In this document: piece after piece, positions 37,801-45,873 of the stretch | Layout: each line of letters starts with the position of its first letter | Numbering within the stretch: position 1 is the first letter of the stretch | Source of the DNA: Flavisphingomonas formosensis | GTDB lineage: Bacteria > Pseudomonadota > Alphaproteobacteria > Sphingomonadales > Sphingomonadaceae | DNA: 64,000 bases | Direction: 5' to 3' | NCBI RefSeq assembly: GCF_009755815.1 | Contig: NZ_WRPK01000001.1 | Location: forward strand, 1,054,001 to 1,118,000 | Made by a program: the position numbers and the translations under genes | Notes under the pieces: generated by a model | What the model was told of the DNA's origin: nothing | What the model saw: the letters and a program-made list of their open reading frames with translations, nothing else | Database searches by the model: none

Positions 37801-38514
37801 GCGCATGACGACCAGCTGACCGGCGATGCGGGCAACAATGTGCTGACCGGCAATGCCGGCAACGACATCCTCATCGGCGGCCTCGGCAACGATACGCTCA
37901 TCGGCGGCGCGGGCAGCGATACGGCGAGCTATGCCGGCGCGGCGGACGGCATCACGGCGAGCCTGGCGCTGGTCATTGCGCAGAATACCGGCGGGGCGGG
38001 GATCGACAGCTTCTCGTCGATCGAGAATCTGATCGGCTCCGCCCATGCCGACACGCTCAGCGGATCGGCACAGGCCAACCGGATCGACGGCGGCTATGGC
38101 GACGACCTGCTGTCGGGCGCGGGCGGCGCCGACATCCTCCTCGGCGGCGTCGGCCGCGACACGCTGGTCGGGGGATCCGGCGCGGACACGCTGACCGGCG
38201 GCGCGCAGGCGGATCGGTTCGTCTATTCCACGCTGAGCGACAGCACGGTGGCGGCGAGCGACCGGATCACCGACTTCACCGCGGGCGACATGCTCGATCT
38301 CTCCGCGATCGATGCCGACAGCAGCGCGAGCGGCGACCAGGCCTTCCACCGGGTCGGCACTTTCACCCACAGCGCGGGCGAGTTCACCGTCACCTTCGAT
38401 GCGGGCACGGACACCACCACCGCTTCGTTCGATGCCGATGGCGACGGCAATGCGGACATGGCGATCCTGTTCACCGGCGACGTAACGGCCCTGACCGGAA
38501 GCTGGCTGCTCTGA
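34879..38514 (+). CDS. Giant RTX repeat protein 4
   Basis: A 1211-residue paralogue. Its first ~140 residues differ from the others: MATFTGSNGAEIIPDLIIG, with hydrophobic stretches such as VIVDLSAIVSLTLPMLGI before the main repeats. About 12 SYAxA-type modules follow. The last ~400 residues resemble paralogues 1 and 3, ending ALTGSWLL. GC content is higher than in paralogues 1-3. A hairpin right after the stop suggests the array ends here. Expected to be exported by a type I system and to fold on binding calcium. Confidence 0.83.
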   Translation: MATFTGSNGAEIIPDLIIGPIQGIGNDFVDALGGDDIAIGWSGDDVIRGGAGADVIIGGLLNAAGIVTLSGIDAADYTTSVDGVIVDLSAIVSLTLPMLGINLQLNGATQGFGGDAQGDFLVGIVNLIGSNTGGDMLSGSAAANTINGQGGDDRLAGNGGNDILLGGAGDDVLIGGGGADSLQGGAGANDTADYSASADPVIVNLTTGTGSGGDAEGDTLSGIERLVGSAFDDILTGAGSNDTLEGGAGDDILAGGGGNDTASYAGAAAAVTVSLAAGVSSGGAGSDILNGFENIAGSAFDDLLIGDDGANLIQGADGNDAIDAGLGNDTLDGGAGADTADYSAAASAVVVDLVAGTATGGAGSDTLVSIENVLGSAYDDQLTGDAGSNSLYGGAGNDSLAGGDGDDTLSGGDGDNLLDGGAGFDTVDYSGAASGVVVEFATSTGTGSAGVDTLVSIERVTGSAYEDHIYGGSGSEAVLAGGGNDLVFGYGGDDALAGGDGDDRIQGGADSDSLSGDAGDDWLSGGAGGDSLVGGAGTDTANYAGAAGGVTVSLATGMASGGAGNDTLSGIENIEGSNSGDSLTGDGGANLLSGEGGADTLDGGLGDDVLDGGAGNDTVDYSAASSGETVDLAAGTATGGAGSDTLASIENVIGTALDDRITGSGGTNVLTGGDGDDLIDGGAAAGTDYLYGGAGIDTLSYASSLVGVRASLAVKAAQATGAGNDTLSGFENITGSAHDDMLTGDAGTNLLAGGDGNDVLAGGLGDDTLDGGAGHDIASYAAATAGVIASLVDGSATGGAGSDMLIGIEGLIGSSDADTLTGDAGANSLYGGAGNDSLVGGLGDDLIDGGAGIDTLSFAEAGAGITLTLATGSYQDTGGAGSDAVRNVENVVGSAYADTLTGSEWGNMLDGGAGDDVLTGGLGNDSLYGGDGVDTASYATATGAVRVSLAIATAQSTLSAGTDTLAGIENLTGSAHDDQLTGDAGNNVLTGNAGNDILIGGLGNDTLIGGAGSDTASYAGAADGITASLALVIAQNTGGAGIDSFSSIENLIGSAHADTLSGSAQANRIDGGYGDDLLSGAGGADILLGGVGRDTLVGGSGADTLTGGAQADRFVYSTLSDSTVAASDRITDFTAGDMLDLSAIDADSSASGDQAFHRVGTFTHSAGEFTVTFDAGTDTTTASFDADGDGNADMAILFTGDVTALTGSWLL

Positions 38515-38515
38515 A

Positions 38516-38531
38516 GCCGTCTTGCGACGGC
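38516..38531 (+). terminator. Hairpin after the RTX array
   Basis: GCCGTC-TTGC-GACGGC begins two bases after the RTX4 stop codon. No T-tract follows, so termination strength is uncertain. Confidence 0.45.
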
Positions 38532-38613
38532 CGGGGCAGGGCACATCCGTGCTTTTGCGGGCACAAGAGTTGCTCCCTTGCCGTTGGGACCGCGAACGGG
38601 CTATCCCGCCGCG

Positions 38614-39612
38614 ATGCCAGCACCTGTCCCGCCCGCCGCCGATACGCTCGCCCTCATCGGCAACACGCCTCTCGTCCGTCTGAACGGCCCGAGCGAGGCC
38701 ATCGGCTGCGAGATATACGGCAAGTGCGAGTTCATGAATCCGGGCGGATCGGTGAAGGATCGCGCCGCGCTCTACATCGTCGAGGATGCCGAGCAGAACG
38801 GCACGCTGCGTCCCGGCGGGGTGATCGTGGAGGGCACCGCCGGCAATACCGGCATCGGCCTCGCGCTCGTTGCCAATGCCAAGGGCTACAAGACGATCAT
38901 CGTCATGCCCGAGACGCAGAGCCGGGAGAAGATGGATACGCTGCGCGCGCTCGGCGCCGAGCTCGTGCTCGTGCCGGCCGCCGCCTATTCCAACCCCGCC
39001 CATTTCGTCCACACCTCGCGCCGCATCGCGGAGGAGACGGAGAATGCGCTGTGGGCCAACCAGTTCGACAATATCGCCAACCGCATGGCGCATATCCGCG
39101 GCACCGCGCCGGAGATCTGGGAGCAGACCGGCGGCCGCATCGACGGGTTCACCTGTGCGGTCGGCACCGGCGGCACGCTGGCCGGCACCGGGCTCGGCCT
39201 GAAGGCCTATGACGAGAGCATCACCGTGGCGCTCAGCGATCCGCACGGCGCCGCTCTCTATAATTATTACGCCTGCGGCGAATTGAAGGCGGAGGGCAGC
39301 TCCGTCGCCGAGGGCATCGGCCAGGGCCGGATCACCGCCAATCTCGAAGGCGCGCCGATCGATGCCCAATATCGGATTTCGGACGAGGAGGGGTTGGAGC
39401 AGGTGCATGCGCTGCTCGCCACACAGGGGCTCTGCGTCGGCCTGTCCACCGGCATCAATATCGCCGGCGCCATCCGCCTGGCCAGGGATCTCGGCCCGGG
39501 CAAGACGATCGTGACCATCCTGTGCGACAGCGGGTTGCGCTATCTCTCCACGCTGTTCAACCGCGAATGGCTGGTCGCGAAGGGGCTCGCGGTTCCGCCC
39601 TGGCTCGCCTGA
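38614..39612 (+). CDS. cysK: Cysteine synthase A (O-acetylserine sulfhydrylase)
   Basis: A 332-residue PLP-dependent enzyme that makes cysteine from O-acetylserine and sulfide in the cytoplasm. LIGNTPLVRL opens the fold. The PLP-binding lysine is Lys48 in NPGGSVKDR. The substrate loop is EGTAGNTGIGLA, the phosphate-binding loop GTGGTLAGTG, and the C-terminal serine motif CDSGLRY. The frame is open 12 codons upstream, but ATG 38614 places the start at the usual distance from the LIGNTP motif. It stands alone between the RTX array and the division cluster. Cystathionine beta-synthase-like members are the main alternative. Confidence 0.85.
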   Translation: MPAPVPPAADTLALIGNTPLVRLNGPSEAIGCEIYGKCEFMNPGGSVKDRAALYIVEDAEQNGTLRPGGVIVEGTAGNTGIGLALVANAKGYKTIIVMPETQSREKMDTLRALGAELVLVPAAAYSNPAHFVHTSRRIAEETENALWANQFDNIANRMAHIRGTAPEIWEQTGGRIDGFTCAVGTGGTLAGTGLGLKAYDESITVALSDPHGAALYNYYACGELKAEGSSVAEGIGQGRITANLEGAPIDAQYRISDEEGLEQVHALLATQGLCVGLSTGINIAGAIRLARDLGPGKTIVTILCDSGLRYLSTLFNREWLVAKGLAVPPWLA

Positions 39613-39706
39613 TCGTGGTAAACGCGTTCGACAATCGGATTGCTCTGGTCTAGCCTCGGACGTTCGTGATGCGTCTGTCGGGCCGCCGGAACGTGGAAGG
39701 GAGCGC

Positions 39707-39988
39707 ATGCAAAGGGTACGCGTCGGTCTGACTGGTCTGGCCTGCGTCTTCCTGCTGGTGATTCTCGCGGCCGCGATCTTCGGCGCGTTCAAGCCGGAGG
39801 CGGAGCCGACGCTGAAGCCGGATCTGGTCGTCAACGATGACATCGTCACGCTGAACGGCGAACCTTATACCAACGGCGCCAGCGTGCCCAACGATCCGCT
39901 GGCCGAGCTCGGCGTCGCACCCGGCAACGCCCCCGGAAAGACGACCCCGCCCCCTTCGCCCGGACAGCCGAAGCCGGCCGCTCACTGA
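39707..39988 (+). CDS. Small single-pass membrane protein
   Basis: A 93-residue protein with one N-terminal transmembrane segment (LACVFLLVILAAAIFGAF) and a periplasmic tail that is acidic and then Pro-rich (PGKTTPPPSPGQPKPAAH). I do not recognise the family. A hairpin follows at 40002-40019. Its position just upstream of the dcw cluster, on the same strand, may be incidental. Confidence 0.6.
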   Translation: MQRVRVGLTGLACVFLLVILAAAIFGAFKPEAEPTLKPDLVVNDDIVTLNGEPYTNGASVPNDPLAELGVAPGNAPGKTTPPPSPGQPKPAAH

Positions 39989-40001
39989 GCGGCGCTTGGC
40001 A

Positions 40002-40019
40002 ATGCGCCCTTTGGCGCAT
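40002..40019 (+). terminator. Hairpin terminator candidate
   Basis: ATGCGCC-CTTT-GGCGCAT forms a perfect 7-bp stem 14 bases after the small membrane protein gene. It separates that gene from the dcw control region. Confidence 0.5.
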
Positions 40020-40506
40020 GATCGGGATGGCCATGGTTTTTCATCCCACTCAGGGGAACTGCGTCCGGATGAGGCGGAATCGCGTCCGGATTTAAAGCTG
40101 GGGATAAAATCCCATCATTAACTCACGGACCGCCCGCTACCGCCGTCGAATCGTGGAATTCGGCGCTTATCGGCGATTCCCCACTGCGCTAGAAGGTTAA
40201 CGCGGCGCAGTTGCCAACCGCCGGCGCACAGCGCCCACGGAAGAAGTCAACATAGTTATCCACAGGCTTGGAGATACGTACAAAAGAAGAACAACCGCGC
40301 TTTTACGCCCTTTTTCTGTGTGGCCGAAATCCAACGCAGACCATTTAGTGCACAGCGGTGGTATGTGGTGGTATTGAAATCCATGTTATCCCCTGATACG
40401 CCAGCCTTTGTCATTTGGGGGCAGTGGGCCTTTCCGCGTTGCGTAAATCTCGAGTGCCGCAGTCGCGGTGCCGCACGGAGGGTCTGCTGCCTGGAGGCGG
40501 GGCAGC
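40020..40506 (+). promoter_or_regulatory. Control region of the dcw cluster
   Basis: A 487-bp gap before mraZ. TGGG-N5-TGGG at 40416-40428 matches the operator form described for E. coli MraZ, and further TGG-rich repeats lie at 40356-40373. A perfect DnaA box TTATCCACA is at 40256-40264. GANTC sites occur at 40077, 40148 and 40175, and TTAAC (CtrA-like half-sites) at 40118 and 40197. These suggest autoregulation by MraZ and cell-cycle control. The GANTC and TTAAC words are short and some may be chance. Confidence 0.55.
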
Positions 40507-41031
40507 TTGGAGATCACCGATCTCTTCTCAGGCGGATTTCTGAACGCGGTCGACGCGAAGGGACGGGTTTCGCTTCCTTCGCAGTTCCGCAGCCGGATCG
40601 CCGCGCGCGCCAAGAAGGCGGCCCTTGCCGGCAACGAAATCGAAAATCCCAAGTTGCTGCGGGTCGCCAAGCACGAGCGCTATACCGCGCTGGAGGCGTA
40701 TGACGACACCTACATGGTGCAGCGCCTCAAGGAAATCGACGCGCGGGTCGCGGCGATGCCCGACGATGTCGACAAATATGAGATGCTGGAGGATCTGCGC
40801 TTCGACGCGCTCGGCGCCACCAGCGAAGTGACCTATGACGATGCCGGGCGGATGGTGCTCTCCGCGGGCCTGCGCCAGTCTGCCCAGATCACCGATCTCG
40901 CCTTCTTCATGGGCGGCGGCCTCAGCATCCAGATCTGGGATCCGCGCCGCCTGATGGAGGAGCGGGCGAACAGCCCGCGCGTCATCGCCGCGCTCCAGTC
41001 CGCGCTGACCGAGAAGGGGATCACGCTGTGA
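40507..41031 (+). CDS. mraZ: MraZ, transcriptional regulator of the division cluster
   Basis: A 174-residue protein with two SpoVT/AbrB-like MraZ domains. The first opens [22 protein letters not shown] (quoted in part: DAKGRVSLP) and the second contains [15 protein letters not shown]. It binds direct repeats upstream of its own gene and represses the dcw operon in E. coli. I chose TTG 40507 (giving [10 protein letters not shown] as [10 protein letters not shown]) because GGAGG is nine bases upstream and family members begin this way; an ATG at 40468 would add a non-conserved tail. It overlaps rsmH by 4 bases. Confidence 0.9.
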   Translation: MEITDLFSGGFLNAVDAKGRVSLPSQFRSRIAARAKKAALAGNEIENPKLLRVAKHERYTALEAYDDTYMVQRLKEIDARVAAMPDDVDKYEMLEDLRFDALGATSEVTYDDAGRMVLSAGLRQSAQITDLAFFMGGGLSIQIWDPRRLMEERANSPRVIAALQSALTEKGITL

Positions 41032-41999
41032 GCGCCCCCGTCGCCCAGCGGCATCTGCCCGTGCTGATCGGGGAGGTGATGGATGCGCTGGCCATCGCGC
41101 CGGGCGAGACCCATGTCGACGGCACCTTCGGCGCCGGTGGGTACAGCCGCGCGATGGTGGCCGCCGGCGCGATCGTCTACGCCTTCGATCGCGATCCCGA
41201 TGCGATCGCCGAGGGCGCGCCGATGGTCGCCGAAAGCGGCGGGCGGCTGATCCTGGTGCCGGACCGCTTCTCCCGCATGGACGAGGCGCTGGCCGCGCGC
41301 GGCGTCCGCGCGGTGGACGGGGTGACGCTGGACATCGGCGTCTCCTCGATGCAGCTCGACCGGGCGGAGCGGGGTTTCAGCTTCCAGGCCGACGGGCCGC
41401 TCGACATGCGGATGGAGCAGACCGGCGAAAGCGCTGCGGACTGGCTCAACCGCGCGGACGAGGCGGAGATTGCCGACGTCATATATGAATTGGGGGAGGA
41501 ACCCAAGGCACGGCGGATCGCGCGGGCGATCGTCGCCGCGCGGCCGATCGCCCGCACCGGGGAACTCGCGGCCATCGTGCGCCGGGCCACCGGCCACAAG
41601 CCGCACGAGAAGAAGGATCCGGCGACGCGCACCTTCCAGGCGGTGCGCGCGCATCTGAACCGCGAGCTGGGGGAGCTCGAGGATGGCCTGGCGGCTGCCG
41701 AACGCGTGCTGAAGCCTGGGGGGAGGCTGGCCGTCGTCACGTTCCAGAGCCTCGAGGACCGGATCGTGAAGCGTTTCCTGCGCCAGCGCAGCGGCGCCAC
41801 GCCCGCCGGCTCGCGGCACCGCCCCGACATGCCGGGCGCCACCGGCCCGGTGCCGAGCTTCGAGGACGTGGCCAAACCCGTCCGCGCCGGCGCCGACGAA
41901 CTGGCCCGCAATCCGCGGGCGCGCTCCGCCACGCTGCGCGTCGCCCGCCGCACCGCATCCGCCCCCTGGTCCACCCCCGCAGAAGGTTCCCCGTCATGA
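41028..41999 (+). CDS. rsmH: 16S rRNA m4C1402 methyltransferase RsmH (MraW)
   Basis: A 323-residue SAM-dependent enzyme that methylates N4 of C1402 in 16S r[16 protein letters not shown] opens the fold, and motif I is [13 protein letters not shown] (about residues 26-38). [14 protein letters not shown] and the [14 protein letters not shown] signature follow, then [16 protein letters not shown]. The C-terminus is basic. The start is GTG 41028, overlapping the mraZ stop, in the standard dcw order. Confidence 0.95.
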   Translation: MSAPVAQRHLPVLIGEVMDALAIAPGETHVDGTFGAGGYSRAMVAAGAIVYAFDRDPDAIAEGAPMVAESGGRLILVPDRFSRMDEALAARGVRAVDGVTLDIGVSSMQLDRAERGFSFQADGPLDMRMEQTGESAADWLNRADEAEIADVIYELGEEPKARRIARAIVAARPIARTGELAAIVRRATGHKPHEKKDPATRTFQAVRAHLNRELGELEDGLAAAERVLKPGGRLAVVTFQSLEDRIVKRFLRQRSGATPAGSRHRPDMPGATGPVPSFEDVAKPVRAGADELARNPRARSATLRVARRTASAPWSTPAEGSPS

Positions 42000-42562
42000 T
42001 CGCCACCCGCTTCCGATCCGTCGGCTGGGTCGCTGCCGTCGCCACCGCGGCGCTCGGCTGCTACCTCGTGTCGCTGCGCGTCGCATCCGAGCGCAACAAG
42101 GTGGAAGCGCTGGACAGCGCGATCCTCGACACGCGGCGCAACATCCAGGATCTCAGGATCGAGATCGCGACGCGCGGCGGGCTCAACCAGATCGAGAAGT
42201 GGAACATCAGCGTCCTGTCGCTCACGGCGCCGAAGGCCGGCCAGTTCCTGAAGGGCGAGATGCAGCTCGCCAGCCTCAACATGTCGCCGGCGGATACGGT
42301 CCAGGATCGGGTGGGCGAGCCGAAGGACCAGACGCCGGTCGGAACCAAGGTGATCCCGGTCAGCTATCCGGCGCCTGCGCCGGCACCGGCGAGTGCGAGC
42401 CCCGATCAGCCGATCCTGCGCTCGGCTACCTACATCCGTCCTGCGGGGGACCGGGTGGTGGATCATGTGCAGAAAGTGGCATTGCTGGATGACGGTCTCC
42501 TCGGCGAGCTGCGTCACACCGCGGCGGGCGAGAAGGCGGGAACGCGCAAGGCCCAGCAATGA
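41996..42562 (+). CDS. ftsL: FtsL-like division protein
   Basis: A 188-residue bitopic inner-membrane protein placed exactly where ftsL lies in dcw clusters. One transmembrane segment ([17 protein letters not shown], about residues 11-27) is followed by a coiled coil ([28 protein letters not shown] in part: [18 protein letters not shown]). It is longer than typical FtsL (about 100-120) because of an Ala/Pro-rich periplasmic tail ([12 protein letters not shown]). FtsL pairs with FtsB and FtsQ in the divisome. Assignment rests on position and architecture, since the family is poorly conserved. Confidence 0.8.
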   Translation: MIATRFRSVGWVAAVATAALGCYLVSLRVASERNKVEALDSAILDTRRNIQDLRIEIATRGGLNQIEKWNISVLSLTAPKAGQFLKGEMQLASLNMSPADTVQDRVGEPKDQTPVGTKVIPVSYPAPAPAPASASPDQPILRSATYIRPAGDRVVDHVQKVALLDDGLLGELRHTAAGEKAGTRKAQQ

Positions 42563-44274
42563 CCGCGATCGTCGTGCGCCCGGAGCGGGCGCGGCAGGCC
42601 GATCGCCGCCAGGAAAGCATCGCCCTCTCGCACGTGCGCCTGATGATGGTGCTGCTGCTGTTCGTGGCGGCGATCGGCGCGATCTCGATCCGTATCCTCT
42701 GCCTGTGGGCATTCAACCGTCCGTCCGCCGCCTATGATCCCTCCGACGCGCTGCTGCCGGCGCGCGGCGAGATCGTCGATCGCAACGGCGTGGTGATGGC
42801 GAGCACGATCAACGCCTGGTCGATCGGCATCCATGCCGATCGGCTGCTGAATCCGCCCGAGGTGCTGGCGCGCCAGTTCGCCCGGCTGATGCCCGAGCAT
42901 AGCTATGAGCAATATCTGAAGGTGCTGAAGTCGGGCAGGCGCTTCGTCTATCTGCGCCGCCGCGCGCTGCCCGAGCTGGTGCAGCAGATCAATGCGATCG
43001 GCGAGCCGGCGATCGACTATCAGCGCGAGCCCGAGCGCCTCTATCCGCAGGCCAGCCTCGCCTCGCACGTGCTCGGCTGGACGGACATCGACGGCAAGGG
43101 CGCGTCCGGCATGGAGCGCGTGCTGCAGAGCCGTCTGATCGATCCGGCGCAGCGCGGCGCGCCGGTGACGCTGTCGATCGACACGCGCGTGCAAGCCGCG
43201 ATGGAGAGCGAGCTCTCCGCCGCCATGGCCAAATTCTCGGCGATCGGCGCGGCCGGCGTCGTGCTGGACGTGCGCACGAGCGAGGTGCTGGCGCTCACCT
43301 CGCTGCCCAGCTTCAATCCCAACGCGCCCGGCCACATCCCGATGCCGGAGCCGGGCCAGGTGACGGTGCGCTTCAACCGCGCGACCGAGGGCGTCTATGA
43401 GCTGGGCTCGACCTTCAAGCCCTTCACCGTCGGCATGGCGATGGACAGCGGCATCGTGACCAGCTTCGGCCAGATGTATGATTGCCCCAAGGCGCTGCAT
43501 GCCGGTCGCTTCACCATCACCGATACCCATCCGTTCGGCCGCCGCTGCAGCGTTGCCGAGATCATGAAGGAATCGAGCAACATCGGCACGGCGCAGATCG
43601 CCGAGCAGGTGGGCGCGCAGCGCCAGCGCGCCTTCCTGCAGCGGCTCGGCTTCCTCGACCGGGTCCAGGTGGAGCTGGCCGAGCGCGGCCGCACGCTGAC
43701 GCCGGGCAACAATTGGGGCCAGATCGCGACGATGACGGTGGGCTATGGCCACGGCATCGCGGTGACGCCGCTGCATCTCGCCACCGGCTATGCCACGCTG
43801 TTCAACGGCGGCATCTGGCGCCCGGCGACCCTGTTCAAGATCGGTCCTGGCCATCCGCTGCCCGCGGGTCACCGCGTCTTCACCGAGCAGACTTCGCTGA
43901 AGATGCGCCCGCTACTGCGCCTCGTGGTGCTGAAGGGCACCGGCAAGAAGGCCGATGCTCCCGGCTTCCGCATTGGCGGCAAGACCGGCACCGCCGAGAA
44001 GATCCTGAACGGCCGCTACACCCATGGCGCGGTCGTCACCTCCTTCGCCGGCGTCTTCCCGATGGACGATCCGCGCTACGTGGTGATCGCCATGCTGGAC
44101 GAGCCGAAGGCGACCAAGGACACCTATGGCTTCCACACCGCGGGCTGGAACGTGGCGCCGGTGATCCAGGGCGTGGTGCGTCGCATCGGGCCGCTGCTCG
44201 GCGTGGTTCCGGACGAAAGCCGGGAGGTCGATCTCTCCCAGGTTCTCCCCTATGTGCGCGAAGAGGGGCATTGA
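42559..44274 (+). CDS. ftsI: FtsI, septal peptidoglycan transpeptidase (PBP3)
   Basis: A 571-residue penicillin-binding protein that crosslinks septal peptidoglycan. A cytoplasmic basic N-terminus precedes one transmembrane segment (VLLLFVAAIGAISIRIL, about 31-47). The pedestal domain begins LLPARGEIVDRNG. The transpeptidase motifs are complete: Ser284-Thr-Phe-Lys, Ser339-Ser-Asn and Lys475-Thr-Gly. It overlaps ftsL by 4 bases and ends two bases before murE. Confidence 0.95.
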   Translation: MTAIVVRPERARQADRRQESIALSHVRLMMVLLLFVAAIGAISIRILCLWAFNRPSAAYDPSDALLPARGEIVDRNGVVMASTINAWSIGIHADRLLNPPEVLARQFARLMPEHSYEQYLKVLKSGRRFVYLRRRALPELVQQINAIGEPAIDYQREPERLYPQASLASHVLGWTDIDGKGASGMERVLQSRLIDPAQRGAPVTLSIDTRVQAAMESELSAAMAKFSAIGAAGVVLDVRTSEVLALTSLPSFNPNAPGHIPMPEPGQVTVRFNRATEGVYELGSTFKPFTVGMAMDSGIVTSFGQMYDCPKALHAGRFTITDTHPFGRRCSVAEIMKESSNIGTAQIAEQVGAQRQRAFLQRLGFLDRVQVELAERGRTLTPGNNWGQIATMTVGYGHGIAVTPLHLATGYATLFNGGIWRPATLFKIGPGHPLPAGHRVFTEQTSLKMRPLLRLVVLKGTGKKADAPGFRIGGKTGTAEKILNGRYTHGAVVTSFAGVFPMDDPRYVVIAMLDEPKATKDTYGFHTAGWNVAPVIQGVVRRIGPLLGVVPDESREVDLSQVLPYVREEGH

Positions 44275-44276
44275 GG

Positions 44277-45692
44277 ATGCGGCTCGGCTCCCTCATCGGC
44301 ACGGACGCGGCAGGCCAGGTGACGGGCTTCGCGATCGATCACCGCAAGGTGGCGCCCGGCACCGTGTTCGGCGCCTTCAAGGGCGCGCGCTTCAACGGCG
44401 AGGATTTCATCGAGGCGGCGGTGGCGGCCGGTGCCGTGGCGATCGTGGCGCGGCCCGAGGCGGCCGTTTCCGGGGCCATCCACATCGCAGACGCTGAGCC
44501 GCGGCGCGCCTTCGCTCGGCTTGCCGCGCAATTCTTCGCGCCTTTCCCGGACACGACCGTCGCCGTCACCGGCACCAACGGCAAGACCTCGACGGTGGAG
44601 CTTACCCGCCAGCTCTGGCGCATGGCGGGCCATAGCGCCGCCTCGATCGGCACGCTGGGCGTCACCACAGCGGACGACCAGGTCTCGACCGGGCTGACCA
44701 CGCCCGACATCGTCACATTTCTCTCCAACATGGCGGGGCTGCGCCGCGAGGGCGTGAGCCATGCCGCGTTCGAGGCGTCGAGCCACGGCCTCTCGCAGTT
44801 CCGCACCGAGGGCCTGCCGGTGCGCGCCGCGGCCTTCACCAACCTCAGCCGCGACCATCTCGATTATCACGGCACGATGGAGGCCTATCTCGAGGCCAAG
44901 CTGCGTCTCTTCACCGAGGTGGTGGATGCGGACGGCGCGGCGGTGATCTGGGCGGACGATCCGGCATCCGCGCGGGTCGATGAACTGGCTTTGGAGCGGG
45001 GGCTCCGGAGGCTGACGGTGGGTGTGCGCGGCGAGACCCTGCGTCTCGTCACGCGCACGCCCACCCAGCTTGGCCAGACCCTGGAGATCGAGGCGGAGGG
45101 CCGCCGCTGGACGGTCAAGCTGCCGCTGATCGGCGCCTATCAGGCGGCCAATGCGCTGACTGCGGCTGGCCTCGTGCTCGCCACCGGCGGCGATCTTGCC
45201 CGCACGCTCGAGCATCTGGCGCGGGTGCAGCCGGTGCGCGGCCGGCTGGAACGCGCGGTGATCAGCAAGGCCGGAGCGCCCGTCTATGTCGATTATGCGC
45301 ACACGCCGGACGGGCTCCAGGCCGCGATCGACGCGCTGAAGCCCCATGCGAAGGGGCGGCTGATCGTGCTGTTCGGCGCCGGCGGCGACCGCGACACCGG
45401 CAAGCGTCCGCAAATGGGCGCGGTGGCGGTGAAGCTCGCCGACCATGTGATCGTGACCGACGATAATCCGCGCAGCGAGGATCCCGCCGCCATCCGCCGC
45501 GACGTGATGGCCGGCGCGCCCGGCGCGACCGAGATCGGCGGCCGCCGCGAGGCCATTGCGGCGGCGATCGCGCAGGCGGGCGCGGACGACATCGTCCTGC
45601 TCGCCGGCAAGGGCCATGAGCAGGGCCAGATCATCGGCGATCGGGTGCTGCCCTTCGACGACGTGACGGTAGCGCGGGAGTGTGCGGCATGA
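44277..45692 (+). CDS. murE: MurE, UDP-MurNAc-L-Ala-D-Glu:meso-DAP ligase
   Basis: A 471-residue Mur ligase that adds the third residue of the stem peptide. The ATP loop is GTNGKTS at residues 99-105. EASSHGLSQFR and FTNLSRDHLDYHGTME carry the catalytic and metal-binding residues, including the conserved lysine in EAKLRLF. DDNPRSED is the DNPR motif that selects meso-diaminopimelate, so the organism has DAP-type peptidoglycan. ATG 44277 follows the ftsI stop by two bases. A palindromic element separates it from murF. Confidence 0.95.
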   Translation: MRLGSLIGTDAAGQVTGFAIDHRKVAPGTVFGAFKGARFNGEDFIEAAVAAGAVAIVARPEAAVSGAIHIADAEPRRAFARLAAQFFAPFPDTTVAVTGTNGKTSTVELTRQLWRMAGHSAASIGTLGVTTADDQVSTGLTTPDIVTFLSNMAGLRREGVSHAAFEASSHGLSQFRTEGLPVRAAAFTNLSRDHLDYHGTMEAYLEAKLRLFTEVVDADGAAVIWADDPASARVDELALERGLRRLTVGVRGETLRLVTRTPTQLGQTLEIEAEGRRWTVKLPLIGAYQAANALTAAGLVLATGGDLARTLEHLARVQPVRGRLERAVISKAGAPVYVDYAHTPDGLQAAIDALKPHAKGRLIVLFGAGGDRDTGKRPQMGAVAVKLADHVIVTDDNPRSEDPAAIRRDVMAGAPGATEIGGRREAIAAAIAQAGADDIVLLAGKGHEQGQIIGDRVLPFDDVTVARECAA

Positions 45693-45704
45693 GGTCGGAT
45701 CATC

Positions 45705-45853
45705 TCATCCTCCCCGGAACGGGGAGGGGGACCACACGAAGTGTGATGGAGGGGTTCACGCTCGCGACTCGCGCGACGTGGCGCCGTTTCGAGCGGGAAC
45801 CCCTCCACCATTCGCTGCGCGAACGGTCCCCCTCCCCCTGCGGGGGAGGATGT
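45705..45853. repeat. Dispersed palindromic element, copy B (murE-murF gap)
   Basis: About 149 bp with the same ends as copies A, C and D (TCATCCTCCCC...GGGGGAGGATG). Inner arms are GGGGGACCACACGAAGTGTG and CGCTGCGCGAACGGTCCCCC. It occupies nearly the whole 181-bp murE-murF gap, the largest spacing in this stretch of an otherwise overlapping operon. No stop-codon overlap remains between the two genes. Confidence 0.85.
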
Positions 45854-45873
45854 AAGAAGGGGAGCCGCTTGCA

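Noticed and set aside
21664..38514. Interpretation of the RTX genes as secreted proteases (serralysins)
   Set aside because: The C-terminal domain is of serralysin type, but no HExxH zinc-protease motif or other catalytic domain is present in any of the four.
35785..39849. A 1354-codon minus-strand open frame antisense to RTX4 and cysK, and similar long antisense frames at 31543-33879, 29641-30747, 25771-26331 and 23602-24756
   Set aside because: They arise because Gly/Asp-rich RTX codons contain no stops in the opposite strand. Their products are low-complexity (RAARRIA-like) repeats, and they run through unrelated genes.
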